Shown: piece after piece, positions 52,379 through 64,000 of the stretch | Layout: each line of letters opens with the position of its first letter | How positions within the stretch are numbered: the stretch's first letter is position 1 | Source: Dromaius novaehollandiae | Taxonomy: Eukaryota; Chordata; Aves; Casuariiformes; Dromaiidae | Direction of reading: 5' to 3' | NCBI RefSeq assembly: GCF_036370855.1 | Contig: NC_088113.1 | Location: 17,752,501-17,816,500, forward strand | Length of the DNA stretch: 64,000 nucleotides | Position numbers and translations under genes: made by a program | Notes under the pieces: model-generated | What the model was told of the DNA's origin: nothing | Databases searched by the model: none | The model's input: only the letters and a program-made list of their open reading frames with translations

Positions 52379-55300
52379 AATTACCAGCCACACATTCAAG
52401 GGGAAACAGAAAGTCACTTGGATTTAACATGACGCATAGCTGGGTCTGTAAAAGTGGGTCAAGACTTCAACCGAGCTTCCATTAATCTCATTAATAAATT
52501 TACATCAGTTCTTCTGTCAAATACGGTCTTAGCAGTGAATCAAGATGGGACCATGATAGGAATAAGGGGGAAAGTCCAGACATAATAGTTAAGCAATTTC
52601 TCAGCCATGGCCAGGGACATTCTTGCTCAGACCTTTCCTCCTCCGGTGAATTTCCTTGCACGTTGTGGATAAGGGGAAAAGCAGTAATAGTTAAAAAAAA
52701 CACCCCACACACACTTAGTCTAGGTTCATAGAACCTCAGGCCATCTATGCTGCAGAGCAAATCCAGAAAAACCTTTATTTGACCTTCTTTGCCATCAAAG
52801 TGTTTGACACGCTAGCAATTCAGGCTCTAGAGTTTCATGAACAAATTTGCTTGGTTTTTTTGACTTCTACAAAGGTATCTCAGCTCCAAAAGGGTAACCA
52901 TAATGCATAGAAAAAGGTCTACATGGTGCAGGTATCTGCTCCTGCAAAACAGCTGGCTGAAAACAAACCCACCGCTGTTTGTGACTTCCCCTGTTCCAGA
53001 AGTGCTCACACTGCACTTGCACGGATGAGGTCAGTGTGTATGAACATGCATTAGCAGTAGATTTGGTCCCTGATAAATTAGGGATCTACAGACCATAAAA
53101 CTTCCAGAGGGTGCTAGGGCTGTCCAGCACACTGAAGCAACCTGAGATATCATACCAGATTCCCCCATATCTTGGTTCAGAGTAATGGGCATCCTAAAGC
53201 AATGAATGCTGAGGCTTTGCACAAAACTGTATGAGTGCTTGGCTGTGCTGCACGTGTCTAGAGGTGTCTGCTAAAAGTTCAGCACCTGCTGTGTGTGTGG
53301 TGAGCTAGAACTTGTCACAAAAAGACACACAAAACGACTCCGAGTTTCTCCTGACAAGCACTATACGTTACACGATAGCGAAGACCAGCACAGCACAGAA
53401 TTTTGAACAAGAACTTGCCACAGAGCTACAAAGCACATCACTCCTTTACCTTGCAATAGCGGCAGACCACATCACACATGGAGACAGCCTGTGGAAGAGG
53501 AGTCTTGTCACACACAAGCCTTCTCGGACACATACACACCCATGACAGATCTGTACTCCTGCTACTGCGCACGGCTATTCTCACATATGAGCAATGCACT
53601 ACAAGGATGATGGGTGGGTAAGTCACGAAGCATTGCAAAGACTCCTCATGTCACTCCAGAACAGCAAAACCAAATTTTACCTAGATAAAACACTGTGTTT
53701 TGATACAACGTTAGTTTACCAAGGCACTCCATTCCACTTGCATATCGTTGCTTTCCCCTCGCGCCCAAACCACACACACGCAGTGCAGGCCTTAACTGAA
53801 ACACTAATTTTTGAAGGATTCTTGCCAACATAGATGAAAGATGCATCCTCAAAAATGATCACAGAGGCCTGACGACAGCACACAAAACATGCATTTTGTA
53901 TAGCTAAGTACACCCAACTTCACATTACGAAAAACTGATTTTGTTTTTTCTTACTAAGGAGTCAGAAGACAAAAAGATTCAATTTTGTAATAAAAGCTTT
54001 TTTTTTCTTTTAGATTAGTGTTATGCAAGAATTCAATTTCGCACCATAGAACTTCACTATATTGTTTAAAAAGTGAAGAAGTAAATGATTTGCAAAATAT
54101 AAATTTCAAAGCATTTTAAGACTATAGCTGAAGAAATAATATCATCTTAGAGGGCCAAAAAAAAGCAACCACACTTAGCAGTGGTTCCATATGGAAAAAA
54201 TCTCAGCTTCTCAGTTGAAGAGGTGCATAAGAAGTGTTCTGGTAAACTCATCCATTTATATGCCCGCATTTAACAAAAGTTTCAATGGCAATGTGATTTT
54301 AAACTATTTTGACTTCTTTAGAAAGCTATATTCCATGAAAGAGCGTTAACATGCCTTTCTAGTCAAGCATATAAAGCCAAATCACCACAGAGCTCTATCA
54401 AACTGCAACCCAAACATCACACAAATCTGGTTTTAGTCTGATGCAGAAAGAACTAAGAAAGAAAAACACTATCAAGAGCTAAACCAATTACTTTAATTAT
54501 TGATCTCAAAGTGATTCAGACTTAGCTCTGCCATTAATTACAATATACTTGCATCAAACATCAATACAGTCATACCAAAGTCTGATTTGTCTTTGAGAAA
54601 GGAAGACATAAAATAAGGGGTCACCAATTGTTTTGATATGTTCTTCTAAATGGGACATTTTCAAGCTTAGATATATCTAGATATCTGTATCAAGGCATAC
54701 CAACATTAGAGCTGTTCAAGTATCTGATGAAATGGAAATGGGCAAGCTACTTTACATTTAACACAGCTTGCACACAAATACTTACTGAGGAATAACACAG
54801 CAAATCTATATTATCTTACTTCAAAAACCAATACCCTAAAGCCACTAAGTACATGAAAACCTATAAAAGAAAAAAAGCATTTCATTAATTTGTCTCCATT
54901 GTGAATGCCCCACTAGAGGTATCCCTGTTGCCATTCTCGCAGGGAAAAATTCTCTGCTGGTGCTACCTTTTCACCTGTAGTTGTGGAGAGCCTAAGTTGG
55001 ACAAAACTCAAGACTGACAAATAACCAGCGCAGCATTGGTGCAAACTCTCCTGCCAATTCTCTGCAGAAGCAGCCTGCAATTTTATGGCACTCAGTGTAG
55101 ATACAGAAGTTGTTCTACTTTGAGAACATGCCAAACACTACACCTGTGAGTTCAAATACAAACTATCAACGTGGACATGATATTGCATGTCATTTGGCTG
55201 ATGGCAACATTTATTAAATAGTACTACTTTTTTATTTAGAGTCTGAACACAGAAATAAGTGTATTTTCACACCTGTAAGCTTGAACTCGGAAAGCTTTTA

Positions 55301-57050
55301 AACAAAATGAAGTCTAATTTTGATTTTTACTAACCATCAAATGCACAGTCCTGAGTAATGACTAAGCTTAATGACTGGGTATGACTAACACTTATAAATA
55401 ATTAGTGCCTTCTCTCCCCCTCCAGAGGGGAGAGGAAAGGAAAGAAAACCAAGTGATACATTGGAGAAAAAAAAAAGAAAGAATGAAATGAAATAAGAGC
55501 CTGAAGTTCATGGCATGAATACTTGCCGCTTTTTGCGATCCACCCTTAATACTACCGCAAACATGGACATGTATCGTTATTAAAAAGTTACAACTCACTC
55601 CTCATCCTTTTCTACTAACTTCTGCACAGTTCAGCCACCTTCCTGCTCCTGATCTCTTCTTCCTACTTCAGCTGATTCTTAGAAACACCACGACGCCCAG
55701 TCTCTTCCTCTGGCTCTCCGGCCACATGTGCTGCGATTCCTCAGCGCTGCTCTTTGGACTTGGTACTTCTGACTCATGTGAGCGGGACTGGTCCCACTGG
55801 CCCCACTGTCACTTATGTTGAATGCACCTGATGCTATAACTTATGAGAGAGATACTAAATTTAATCTTTCCTTACGGAAATATACATTTGATTAATAAAT
55901 TGAAGGAAGGTGTGAAGACAGCTTACTATCGCCTTGCTGCCCCTCAATCACTGAAGACATACTAGAACATAGCACTGCATCTCATTGCTTAGTCTTTGTT
56001 TATACTCTGATACCTAAAATGAACATGTTTTGCAACTGAATGTATATATTAGTTCTCTGCACTGCATCTACCATATGCTTTATTCTGCGTAAAAGTATTC
56101 TGATGGCCTTTAATGGTTCGACTACTCTCAGAAGCATACACTAATTGAGTTATAAGTTAGAGTTTAATAGAGAGTCTTACTTGATTCAACACACTATCTT
56201 AAAACAGTCACGCTTACTATTTAAAATAATATTACATACTAATGTAAAGAACTTTTATATTATCAACTGTCTAGGTATTGGTTACAATGCATTACTCAAA
56301 AAAATATTTCTTAGTAATGCATTTTAAGGGAAAAGGGAAAGTTAGAGACATGTGATGTTCATAATTTACATTTCTAATTTAGAAGTAGAGAGCTCTACAG
56401 AGACAAGAAGCCATCCAGTTTTTACCAATATACTTTTCCCAACACCACAAAAGGAGCTTGGCATCTGAGTCAAGCCTTGCACTAAATCCTGTACAAATAT
56501 GGAGTAAAAAGATCTGTCCCTGGGTAAAGAGTTGTATATCCTATTTATTCACTTTGCTGAAAGTCAGCCTTTTATATTTAAAGTCTTAGTATTTTTCTCA
56601 TGATTGATAATATGAGTACAGAAAGAATATTTTATAAAGATGAATTTCTAATCTGAAAACATTACACAGCCAAAACCTGTTTATATTTGCACAGTGCCTT
56701 AAGATCAGCTCTGCACAGATCTCAGGGCAGAAACAATACTCAGCTGTATCAATTCCTTATAATTATCACTCTTTTCTTGAATACGTATTGATACATCTAT
56801 ACCATCACATAATAATGATAATCAAGGATTTGTTCTCACTGAAAAATTTCTATCATTAAAAAACAAACAAACTTATTTAAAGACCTAAATAAGGACTCAG
56901 GGACTGTCAGGTTACCTTAAGTATTAGGCTAAAGAGACATGAAGACAATTACTCCAAGACAGAAGGCTCTGCAGTAAAAACTTGGCACTCTCTTCCCTAA
57001 GAAATTACCACGGAACAGAGATGGGGTGAAAAATTATAGATTAAACTGAG

Positions 57051-57054
<4 letters not shown>

Positions 57055-57088
<34 letters not shown>
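57055..57088. repeat. A34 homopolymer
   Basis: Thirty-four consecutive A in TAF4 intron 1; no retroelement recognised upstream of it. Confidence 0.95.
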
Positions 57089-57091
<3 letters not shown>

Positions 57092-59314
57092 CCTGAGCCA
57101 GCAGGGTTTTGGGGGTTTTCTAGGATAATCTACTCATGTGTCTGTGGCCTCAGTAAAAATAAACCTCATATGAATGTTCACATTAAATTTATTATATTTA
57201 TATATATACACACACACACTTTTATATATTTTTTACACCTGTTTCATTACTGCCTGGTTTCCTTATAGTTTTTGTCCTTCACTCAACATTTCAGTTAGAG
57301 ATGAGATCTTTTTGCTGTAGTAATTTAGCAGTACAGTCTCCAGTATAGACACATCAGTATAAAAGATGCCTACTGTATAAACTGTTTTCTTTCCCTTATA
57401 AGGTGGAAGCAAAAGATGGTTGATAGCGCAAACCTGTATCCAAACAGGAAAGGTCATACAACTTTAGAGAAGCTTCTATCAGTATAAATAACCAATAAAC
57501 TACAACTTCTTGCATTTAGGCAAGACCTTCATTACTTTAAAGGCAAACTCAAGTTAAAGCATAACTTTTTTCAGAGACAAAGCCTGAAAAGCCCTACAAT
57601 CACATTCTCCATTAAAAAGATTCTCTGTAACATGCCAAAGGGAAAGCCACACACTTCGGTTTCAGCACCAGAAGCACACCAGGAGGGCTTCACTCATGTT
57701 CACAGATCACACAACTGCGTGCACGCAAGAACATCCCTAGGGCCATGGACAGAGCCCTTTGCAACCAGGAAGCTCCACGTACCCTTCTGCGCGTCTTCCT
57801 TCACACACAGCTGATAATGCAGCTAAAACAGCTGCCTACTAAGTACCTTTAAAAATTGCCTTCTGTCATTGTCTTTAGTTGTGGGAAATACAATTTTCAA
57901 AGCGATTTTTTTCAAGCAGCTACTTCACTGAATCTTTTCTCACAAGGGATAACACAGCTAACATACAAATTTTTTTTAACTTGATAACACATACTCTCTT
58001 CCAACTGGCAAAAACATTCTCTTTAACATTAAGCAATGACAAAGACAAGGAGGAGATTCAGACACATAAATGGAGTTACAAACAATCACAAAGTTTCAAT
58101 ACACAAAACAATCCTGACAACAGTAGTTATTTTCAAATAAAAATGATTATTTCAAATATTTCTGATAAAAATGCATATAGTAACACAATAAACGCATATA
58201 GTAAACACAATAAAATGTCCTGTTTGTGAGTGACTTCTATACCTAATTCATACCAAGAGACTTAGTGTTTGATCACAGTTTTTGTGAGAATGGATAGCAG
58301 GCTTTCTACAAGCCAAACTTACCTGTTTGTTAAAAACCCACTTAGGGTAATACCAGTATTTTCAACTACTTTCCTGAACTACTTCATACATTTTTTAGAA
58401 TTCTGTTTACATATAATTTCCCAAAACAGAGAAGACAAACAATAGTATGAATTTTCACACACCAAAATCTTTCATTTGAAGAACAGTTTGTGACACCTAC
58501 TAATTTGCATCTTAACACATCAGTGCTCAAAGCTGTTGCATTTTCATCTTCCACTTTAACTCCACTGCAGTATCCTGTGTTAGCGAATGATTCAAGACCT
58601 GGGCAGCATCCAAATTTGTGGTCCTCAAACCAAGACGTTACACTTTAGAAGTAACCCACATAGATTGCCAGAGATGGAAAACTCACTTAGTCCACCGAAC
58701 ATACAAACAACATGTAACTCGTTTCCTAGAGCAGCAGTGGGCAAAAATCTCTCAAAAGCAGCAATTCACTCACTTTTGGTCATTGACCGACATCCTTGAT
58801 CATAAACCTAGCGATACCCAGGAAGACCACAGTTCGAAGCGTACATATAACACAAATCTATACCCACTCTTCCGATACAGTAGTATTTTCCATAACAGAA
58901 CCGAACAATATGTAGTCAAAGATAATGAAATGCTTTCATAGTTTAGCTTAATGGAATCACAATTATATTCCATATTAACCCTTGTCACTTAAAGAGACAC
59001 CTTTATCAGCTGTGTAAAACAAGGCATTGCTTTGCCTCACGACACTCATTTTAACAAAAAACAGAAAACCCTACCATGCAACTCTTTCAGTCTCAAGTTC
59101 CTCGGGGTACAAAGCTAAGCATGTAGGATCTTTCAATTACAAAACGTGCAATAAGAAAGAACAAACACAACTTTCAGTCTAACAACATATGGCAGATCTG
59201 ATGTAACAGATTTCAAATACAGTAGAATGTTCCTTTTGCTGATGCATGATTTGAACATAAAATCCACCCCTCACCCAGAAAAGGGCTGCAGAAGAGATCC
59301 ACAGTTATCTCTTT

Positions 59315-59550
59315 GAAAGAGAGCGATCCAGAGGACTCCCAAGTGCTAATCTTGGCTCAATATTGATTCCCTTATGGCCTTGGGCAAGTCAAAACTTCTC
59401 TAACTTGCTCCTTCTCCCAGCTTTAAAGCAGAGTTCATACTACTTTATTTACCAACCACGCAGACATGTTGCAAGTATTAACTTTTGTAAAGTGCTGTAA
59501 AAGTAAAACATACTATAAGAAGCTGCTATTATCATTATGCATTAGAGACA
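59315..59550 (+). repeat. MIR SINE fragment
   Basis: GGCCTTGGGCAAGTCA followed by CTTCTCTAACTTGCTCC matches the MIR core (CCTTGGGCAAGTCACTTAAC). Further on, TAAAGTGCTGTAAAAGTA and GCTGCTATTATCATTA match the MIR 3' half (TAAAGCGCTTAGAACAGTG, then TTATTATTAT). It is diverged, as expected of an element tens to hundreds of millions of years old. Confidence 0.8.
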
Positions 59551-61986
59551 CTATTTTTCACAAAATACAGCTATGCCAACATGGTCAATAGGTCTAGTAT
59601 TTGCAGCATGTGCATAATACAGGGAAGCTATAACCAGGATACATTTGAACTTGCTTGCAAGTCAGTGAGAATTAGAAAGAACTACATTCCACTACTTTAT
59701 ATTATTCCTTCTGTTCCTTTCCATACTTTTTACACTGTGGAAGTCTGCAGATTTCCTCAAGTATTCATATTCCTCATTACTTCAGGCACTTCCAGGGTAC
59801 ACGCTTCAAGTTAAAAGAAACCCAAAGAACATGACATTCAATAAGGAGAAGTAATACAAATTGTTTTACAATGTGAAAAGTTGCCTTATTCTTTTCAGTC
59901 TGTCACCTTTCCTCGATTTCTATTCACTTTTTCACTTGACAACCTAGCACCCCAATTCCTTACTGAAGGAAATCATACTCATGCAAATATTTTCAGTGAC
60001 TAGCTCCAAAAAGTATCACTGCTGAAGTCAAAAGGACCTGAACAAATACATTAAATAAAGCATGCGTTCAGGTATTTTTCCCAACCCAAGGCCAGTATAA
60101 TCAAGGTTTGAGAAGCAGGGAATAGGAAGCTAGAATCTTCCTTGGATGATTAACACGAGCTAAAAATAATAATAATAATAAATCATTGATTTCTACAAAG
60201 GTTAAGCTTCTATTTAAAACCCAGTCAAGTTTAAGTTTAAGAAAACCTTCAGGGTGTAAACTGATGTAGCCCGTCCTCCTCAGTCTGCTGATGTATCACT
60301 CCAAGGGTCCTATGGATGCCTTTTGCTCTGAGAAAGCTAAGTTAAAACCAACTGTATAGCTCATTTGCATTATTACTGTTCAGAACTCTGGAACATTCAA
60401 TTTTTAAAAGAGCCCCATCAGTTTCATGGTCCTGTAGGCTGGGAAATGACCCAGGCCGTAGTTACAACAGTAACGACACAGGAGACGCTCCAAAAAGAAA
60501 GTGACAAAGAAGTCTAGTCTCATCCCCTACTATCAGCTACTGGCAGAGGCACGTGAGGTTTGGAATAATAATAAAGACATTCTATCATCAGATACAAAAC
60601 AAAACAAATCTGCGATAGCAGTTCTACTACAGCTGCACAACTGTATTACTGCTAATGAGGACATTGGTCACAACCTCAGAAGTCAAAAAATTAAGTATAC
60701 CATAAAAACAATATATCCTATCCTATCTTTAAACAGGATTATGACCATCGCAAGATTTTATTTATGCACAAAAGAATTTTAGTCTTTAGAAATATCAAGC
60801 TAGTGAATTCTCATAAGTACTAAAATTCACTGAAAAGGGAGGGGGGGGAAAAGAAGGGGACAGAGGGAAGTAAAGGTTTCTAGATTTCGGTTTCACCTAA
60901 GCTAGTAGAGAAAACTGTCCAGACCTACTAGCTGCATATTGCTTTTACTATTCACCCACAGCACTCTCTCCAACCTGCTCCCTTCTTTAAGAAGGTACCT
61001 TAGACATTATAATGCGATGCCTGCATGTAAAAATATAGCAGAAGCTATACTTATATACAAGTATACACACACACATATGCATTGCAGAAAATCTACACAC
61101 ACACACAGATATATTGAGAGAGATACATGGTGTTAGCAACAACATAAAACATCTGCAAGAAGAGAAACCAAATCTTTGAACTCTGAAGTTGACAACACTG
61201 CTAAAGTAAGCATAAGCTCATAGACTTTGGTTTTGAGATTGTATTACAGCACTGCAAGAGAAGATAGTATTTTGAAAAAGGTTTTTAAAGCATACAAGTC
61301 AGTCACTTTACAAGATGATTCTACCACATGTCAGTGATGACCTCTAGACACTTTACGCCCTAAGATTAATCTCTTATAAGAGTTCATAATCTCAGTCATA
61401 CTTTTCCAGACTTTTCTGAGCAGCTGTAACAGCAAACACTGACTCAATGTTTTAATAAACTCACAAATTTTTCTACCTCTTACCAGATCATTGAACACAC
61501 AGTATTTCAGATTATTACTTGAAGTACTTTGAAACAAAGAACTTGATGTATTTATTTTCAGTCACAATTTCATAAGATGTTGCATCTATATTTAAAGTGG
61601 CACGTATAAGAGAATCGCACTTGCTTCCTTCCCAGGTCTTTACTAAGAAACTATGTATAAGGTCATTTTCAGACCTTCATTACCCTGATCAGTCCAAATG
61701 GACCATGAAGTTCCAAACACAGGCCCCTGAAGAAAAGACTAAGTCCTCTTCTTCAAAGATATCAATAATAAGAAACCATTATTAATGCACAGATATCCTG
61801 AATAGTCCAGTTTGTTTAAGAAAAGATATATCGGAATCCAGTAAGGTCACAAGAACCATGGCCCATTAGCTACCTAAACATCTCTAATTTGGTCAGTCGA
61901 TGTTTGTTGCACAACTGGCTTGATGCAATACAAAGCATTATTATAAAAGCAATATTTTAGATGAGTGTCGATCAAATTTATTTTTC

Positions 61987-62009
61987 ATGTGCTCTTTTTA
62001 AGAGCACAT
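61987..62009. other. Perfect inverted repeat in TAF4 intron 1
   Basis: Arms ATGTGCTCTT and AAGAGCACAT are exact reverse complements around a TTT spacer, giving a 10-bp stem with a 3-nt loop. Confidence 0.6.
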
Positions 62010-63515
62010 TAGAAACTTTGTGTCAAGTCTTAGGTTAATAAAACTTACCAACATTTTATAGCCTGCTTTTCATCTATATGAAATGATAACTAGACTTCGG
62101 AGAGCTGGAAACAGTAAGCCAGGGTTTCAAAACAACTACAATGCATATGCCGCATAATGGTCAAATCTTTCATAAGAATTTTCTAAGTTGCTGTAAACAT
62201 TTGTGTGAAAAGCAAGATGTTCAGTGTTTGATCTCAAGCTATTTCATGAACTAAATCTTAGAAACTGCTATAAACACACTGCTTTAACTTTTAAGCAGGA
62301 ACTCGTGCATGCAAATTTGATGCATACAGTAGATGCACAGCATACAAGCACTGCAGCTGCAGCTTCAAACTCTCCAACTGCCTTTAAAAATCTGATCTAT
62401 CACACTGCAATTGGAAATATAATTTCAAAAGCATAATCATCTATTCTCCTTTTGCTATGAATGTATATGAACTCTACTAAAAGTGAAAGCAGCTGCATAT
62501 GGCTAGACTTTCAAAAGTTCCTAGCCCTCACACCTGTGAGATGTTCGTAAGAGCGCAGCAGCCATCAGTTCTTCATGTTCTGTAAGAAATGCTTCATGAA
62601 AAACATTTTTGAAAGTTGGCTACTTCAGCAAGGTATAAAAATGTAAGCAAAAGAAATTAAAAAAGATTGCTCCACCAAAACAAAACAAAAAAACCTTTCC
62701 AATATTAAGTCTGTCTTATCATGTAAGAGCACAATTTCCAGTTTTTAGGTATTCAGTAAGTACACGTGCTTATTTTAAAAGTCATGTTATTCTTTTGAAC
62801 TTTTAGATATTTTCTTAAAATATACGACAGACAAGAAAAGTGCTTAATAAAAAAAAAAAAAGCAAGTGTTTAGAAACTATATAGCTTTACTTTGATCTGT
62901 TGAGACCTCCAAAGGAGCAATTTATGGTCCAATTATGCTTAAAGACTGACAACACTGCTTGCAAGTGCACTACACTTCAGCATGTTACAGTGCTTTGGAA
63001 ACATCACTTACTTGGAAAAACAGTCCAGCTGCACATGACAGTAGCATTTTTGCCCTAATCAAGTTTATAATGCAGTATTAGTGAAAATGTAGGTATAGCG
63101 ATATGGTAATAGACTTTGAATCTGAAAAACCTTTTGACACACTGTGGCAATAAAATAAGTAAATAAATAAATAAAAGCTTTTCCAATCTATCAACTGACA
63201 AGCTTCAAATTAAGCACTGAGATTTCAAGGTCTGAGTTATACCGATTTTTTTTTTTTTTTTAATAATAGCAACATGTCCCTTTCAAATTATTCACACAGG
63301 GAATAATTTCTACATAATAAATAAGCAGAAAAAATTATGCCAGTTAGATATACAGAGCAGCTGACAGAATTCATGAAACTACATGGCATCACACAGCACA
63401 AACAGTATATTACACAAAAAGGTAGTGTGCAGTAACACAATATGGTTTCTGGTCTACCTCATGTGGCGAGTGCATTGCTTTAAGGTTGATGATGAGTTTC
63501 AAAAGATATAGGTGT

Positions 63516-63560
63516 GTATGTATGTGCATATATATATATTTATATATACACATACACACG
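63516..63560. repeat. TG/TA/CA short compound microsatellite
   Basis: TGTGTATGTATGTGCATA, then TA units, then CACATACACACG. Similar small CA/TA patches occur near 57200 and 61060-61110. Confidence 0.8.
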
Positions 63561-64000
63561 CACTTTTTTTTTGTTACTAAGACCCATTGAAATAGATGAC
63601 ATACACACACCACTGATTTCATTAGGTACTACTAGTAAAATTTAATTACTTGTTCTTTGTATACTGCACTCAAAGTAATGAATCTTAAGAACACAGCTGT
63701 TACTACATATTATGGAAAAGATAGGAAGCTATGGGTAGGTTCACGCAAGTACTTTCAGTTAAAAATGAAACTAGATACAAGCCGGGTTCAAAGTAATAGT
63801 AAGTATATAATCTTAAGTCTCCAAATCTAGAATATTTAAGGAGGGACAGAACAGTTCTCAGAACAGAAAGGTTTCTTATCCTGCCTCTAACTCACCCCTT
63901 GAGTTCAGGACTAGACTCCTTGCCCAAAGATGCTCAACACTAAGCATGATACTAGCTACTACAAGAGCTGCAACCCTAGACACGTCAGGGTGAGGTAAGG

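Larger units (their letters stand above)
45164..64000 (-). other. TAF4: TAF4 intron 1 (downstream 18.8 kb)
   Basis: AT-rich throughout, with no TAF4 coding exon recognised and no CpG-rich promoter-like block. The acceptor at its left end (ATTTTTACAG) opens the MVLVRSENG exon with two bases of a split codon, so an upstream exon must exist beyond the right edge. It contains a CR1 fragment, a MIR fragment, two long poly(A) runs, and CA and TA microsatellites. The remainder shows nothing I can name. Confidence 0.75.

Noticed and set aside
51562..52380. 272-codon - strand open frame in TAF4 intron 1
   Set aside because: Antisense of the CR1 fragment; the sense strand has the LINE features.
45164..64000. 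Search for TAF4 exon 1 or its promoter in the right part of the window
   Set aside because: No long GC-rich, Pro/Ala/Gln-coding exon or CpG island is visible; exon 1 should lie beyond the edge.

Overview
This is a vertebrate nuclear window, most likely from a bird. It holds two convergent, tail-to-tail gene ends. The last three coding exons of CDH4 (cadherin-4, R-cadherin) lie on the + strand at 2778-6651. Fourteen coding exons of TAF4 (TFIID subunit 4), from the second exon through the stop codon, lie on the - strand between 45163 and 28250. CDH4 and TAF4 are also neighbours on human 20q13.33, which supports calling CDH4 rather than its paralogue CDH2. The bird assignment is inference. It rests on compact introns, very few interspersed repeats, and CR1 LINE fragments as the only sizeable transposon remains.

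Layout. 1-2777 is a CDH4 intron with a 72-bp tandem duplication. 2778-6651 holds the CDH4 cytoplasmic-tail exons, and 6652 to about 10.83 kb is a long CDH4 3' UTR mixing AT-rich blocks with very CpG-rich blocks. About 10.83-24.5 kb is GC-rich intergenic DNA with several low-complexity arrays: a 0.72-kb homopyrimidine tract, a T/C block array, a GC-interrupted T array and a 32-bp minisatellite. About 24.5-27.4 kb is AT-rich DNA between the genes or in a long TAF4 3' UTR. 28250-45163 is the TAF4 coding region after exon 1. 45164-64000 is the downstream end of TAF4 intron 1, with no coding exon recognised; the large first exon must lie beyond the right edge.

Functionally, the CDH4 exons encode the end of the membrane span and the p120-catenin and beta-catenin binding tail. 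The TAF4 exons encode the Gln/Pro/Thr-rich activator-binding region, the TAFH (NHR1) domain and the C-terminal histone-fold region that pairs with TAF12 inside TFIID. The two genes are not functionally linked; they only share the interval.

I found no new gene system, CRISPR array, mobile island or RNA gene. The points most worth checking are a TAF4 intron that appears to use a GC donor, a long UA/UG microsatellite just after a TAF4 5' splice site, a perfect 10-bp hairpin in the CDH4 3' UTR, the structured low-complexity arrays between the genes, and a GC-rich unexplained block in the last TAF4 intron. Exon boundaries come from reading splice sites and matching remembered human CDH4 and TAF4 protein sequence. 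No search was run.
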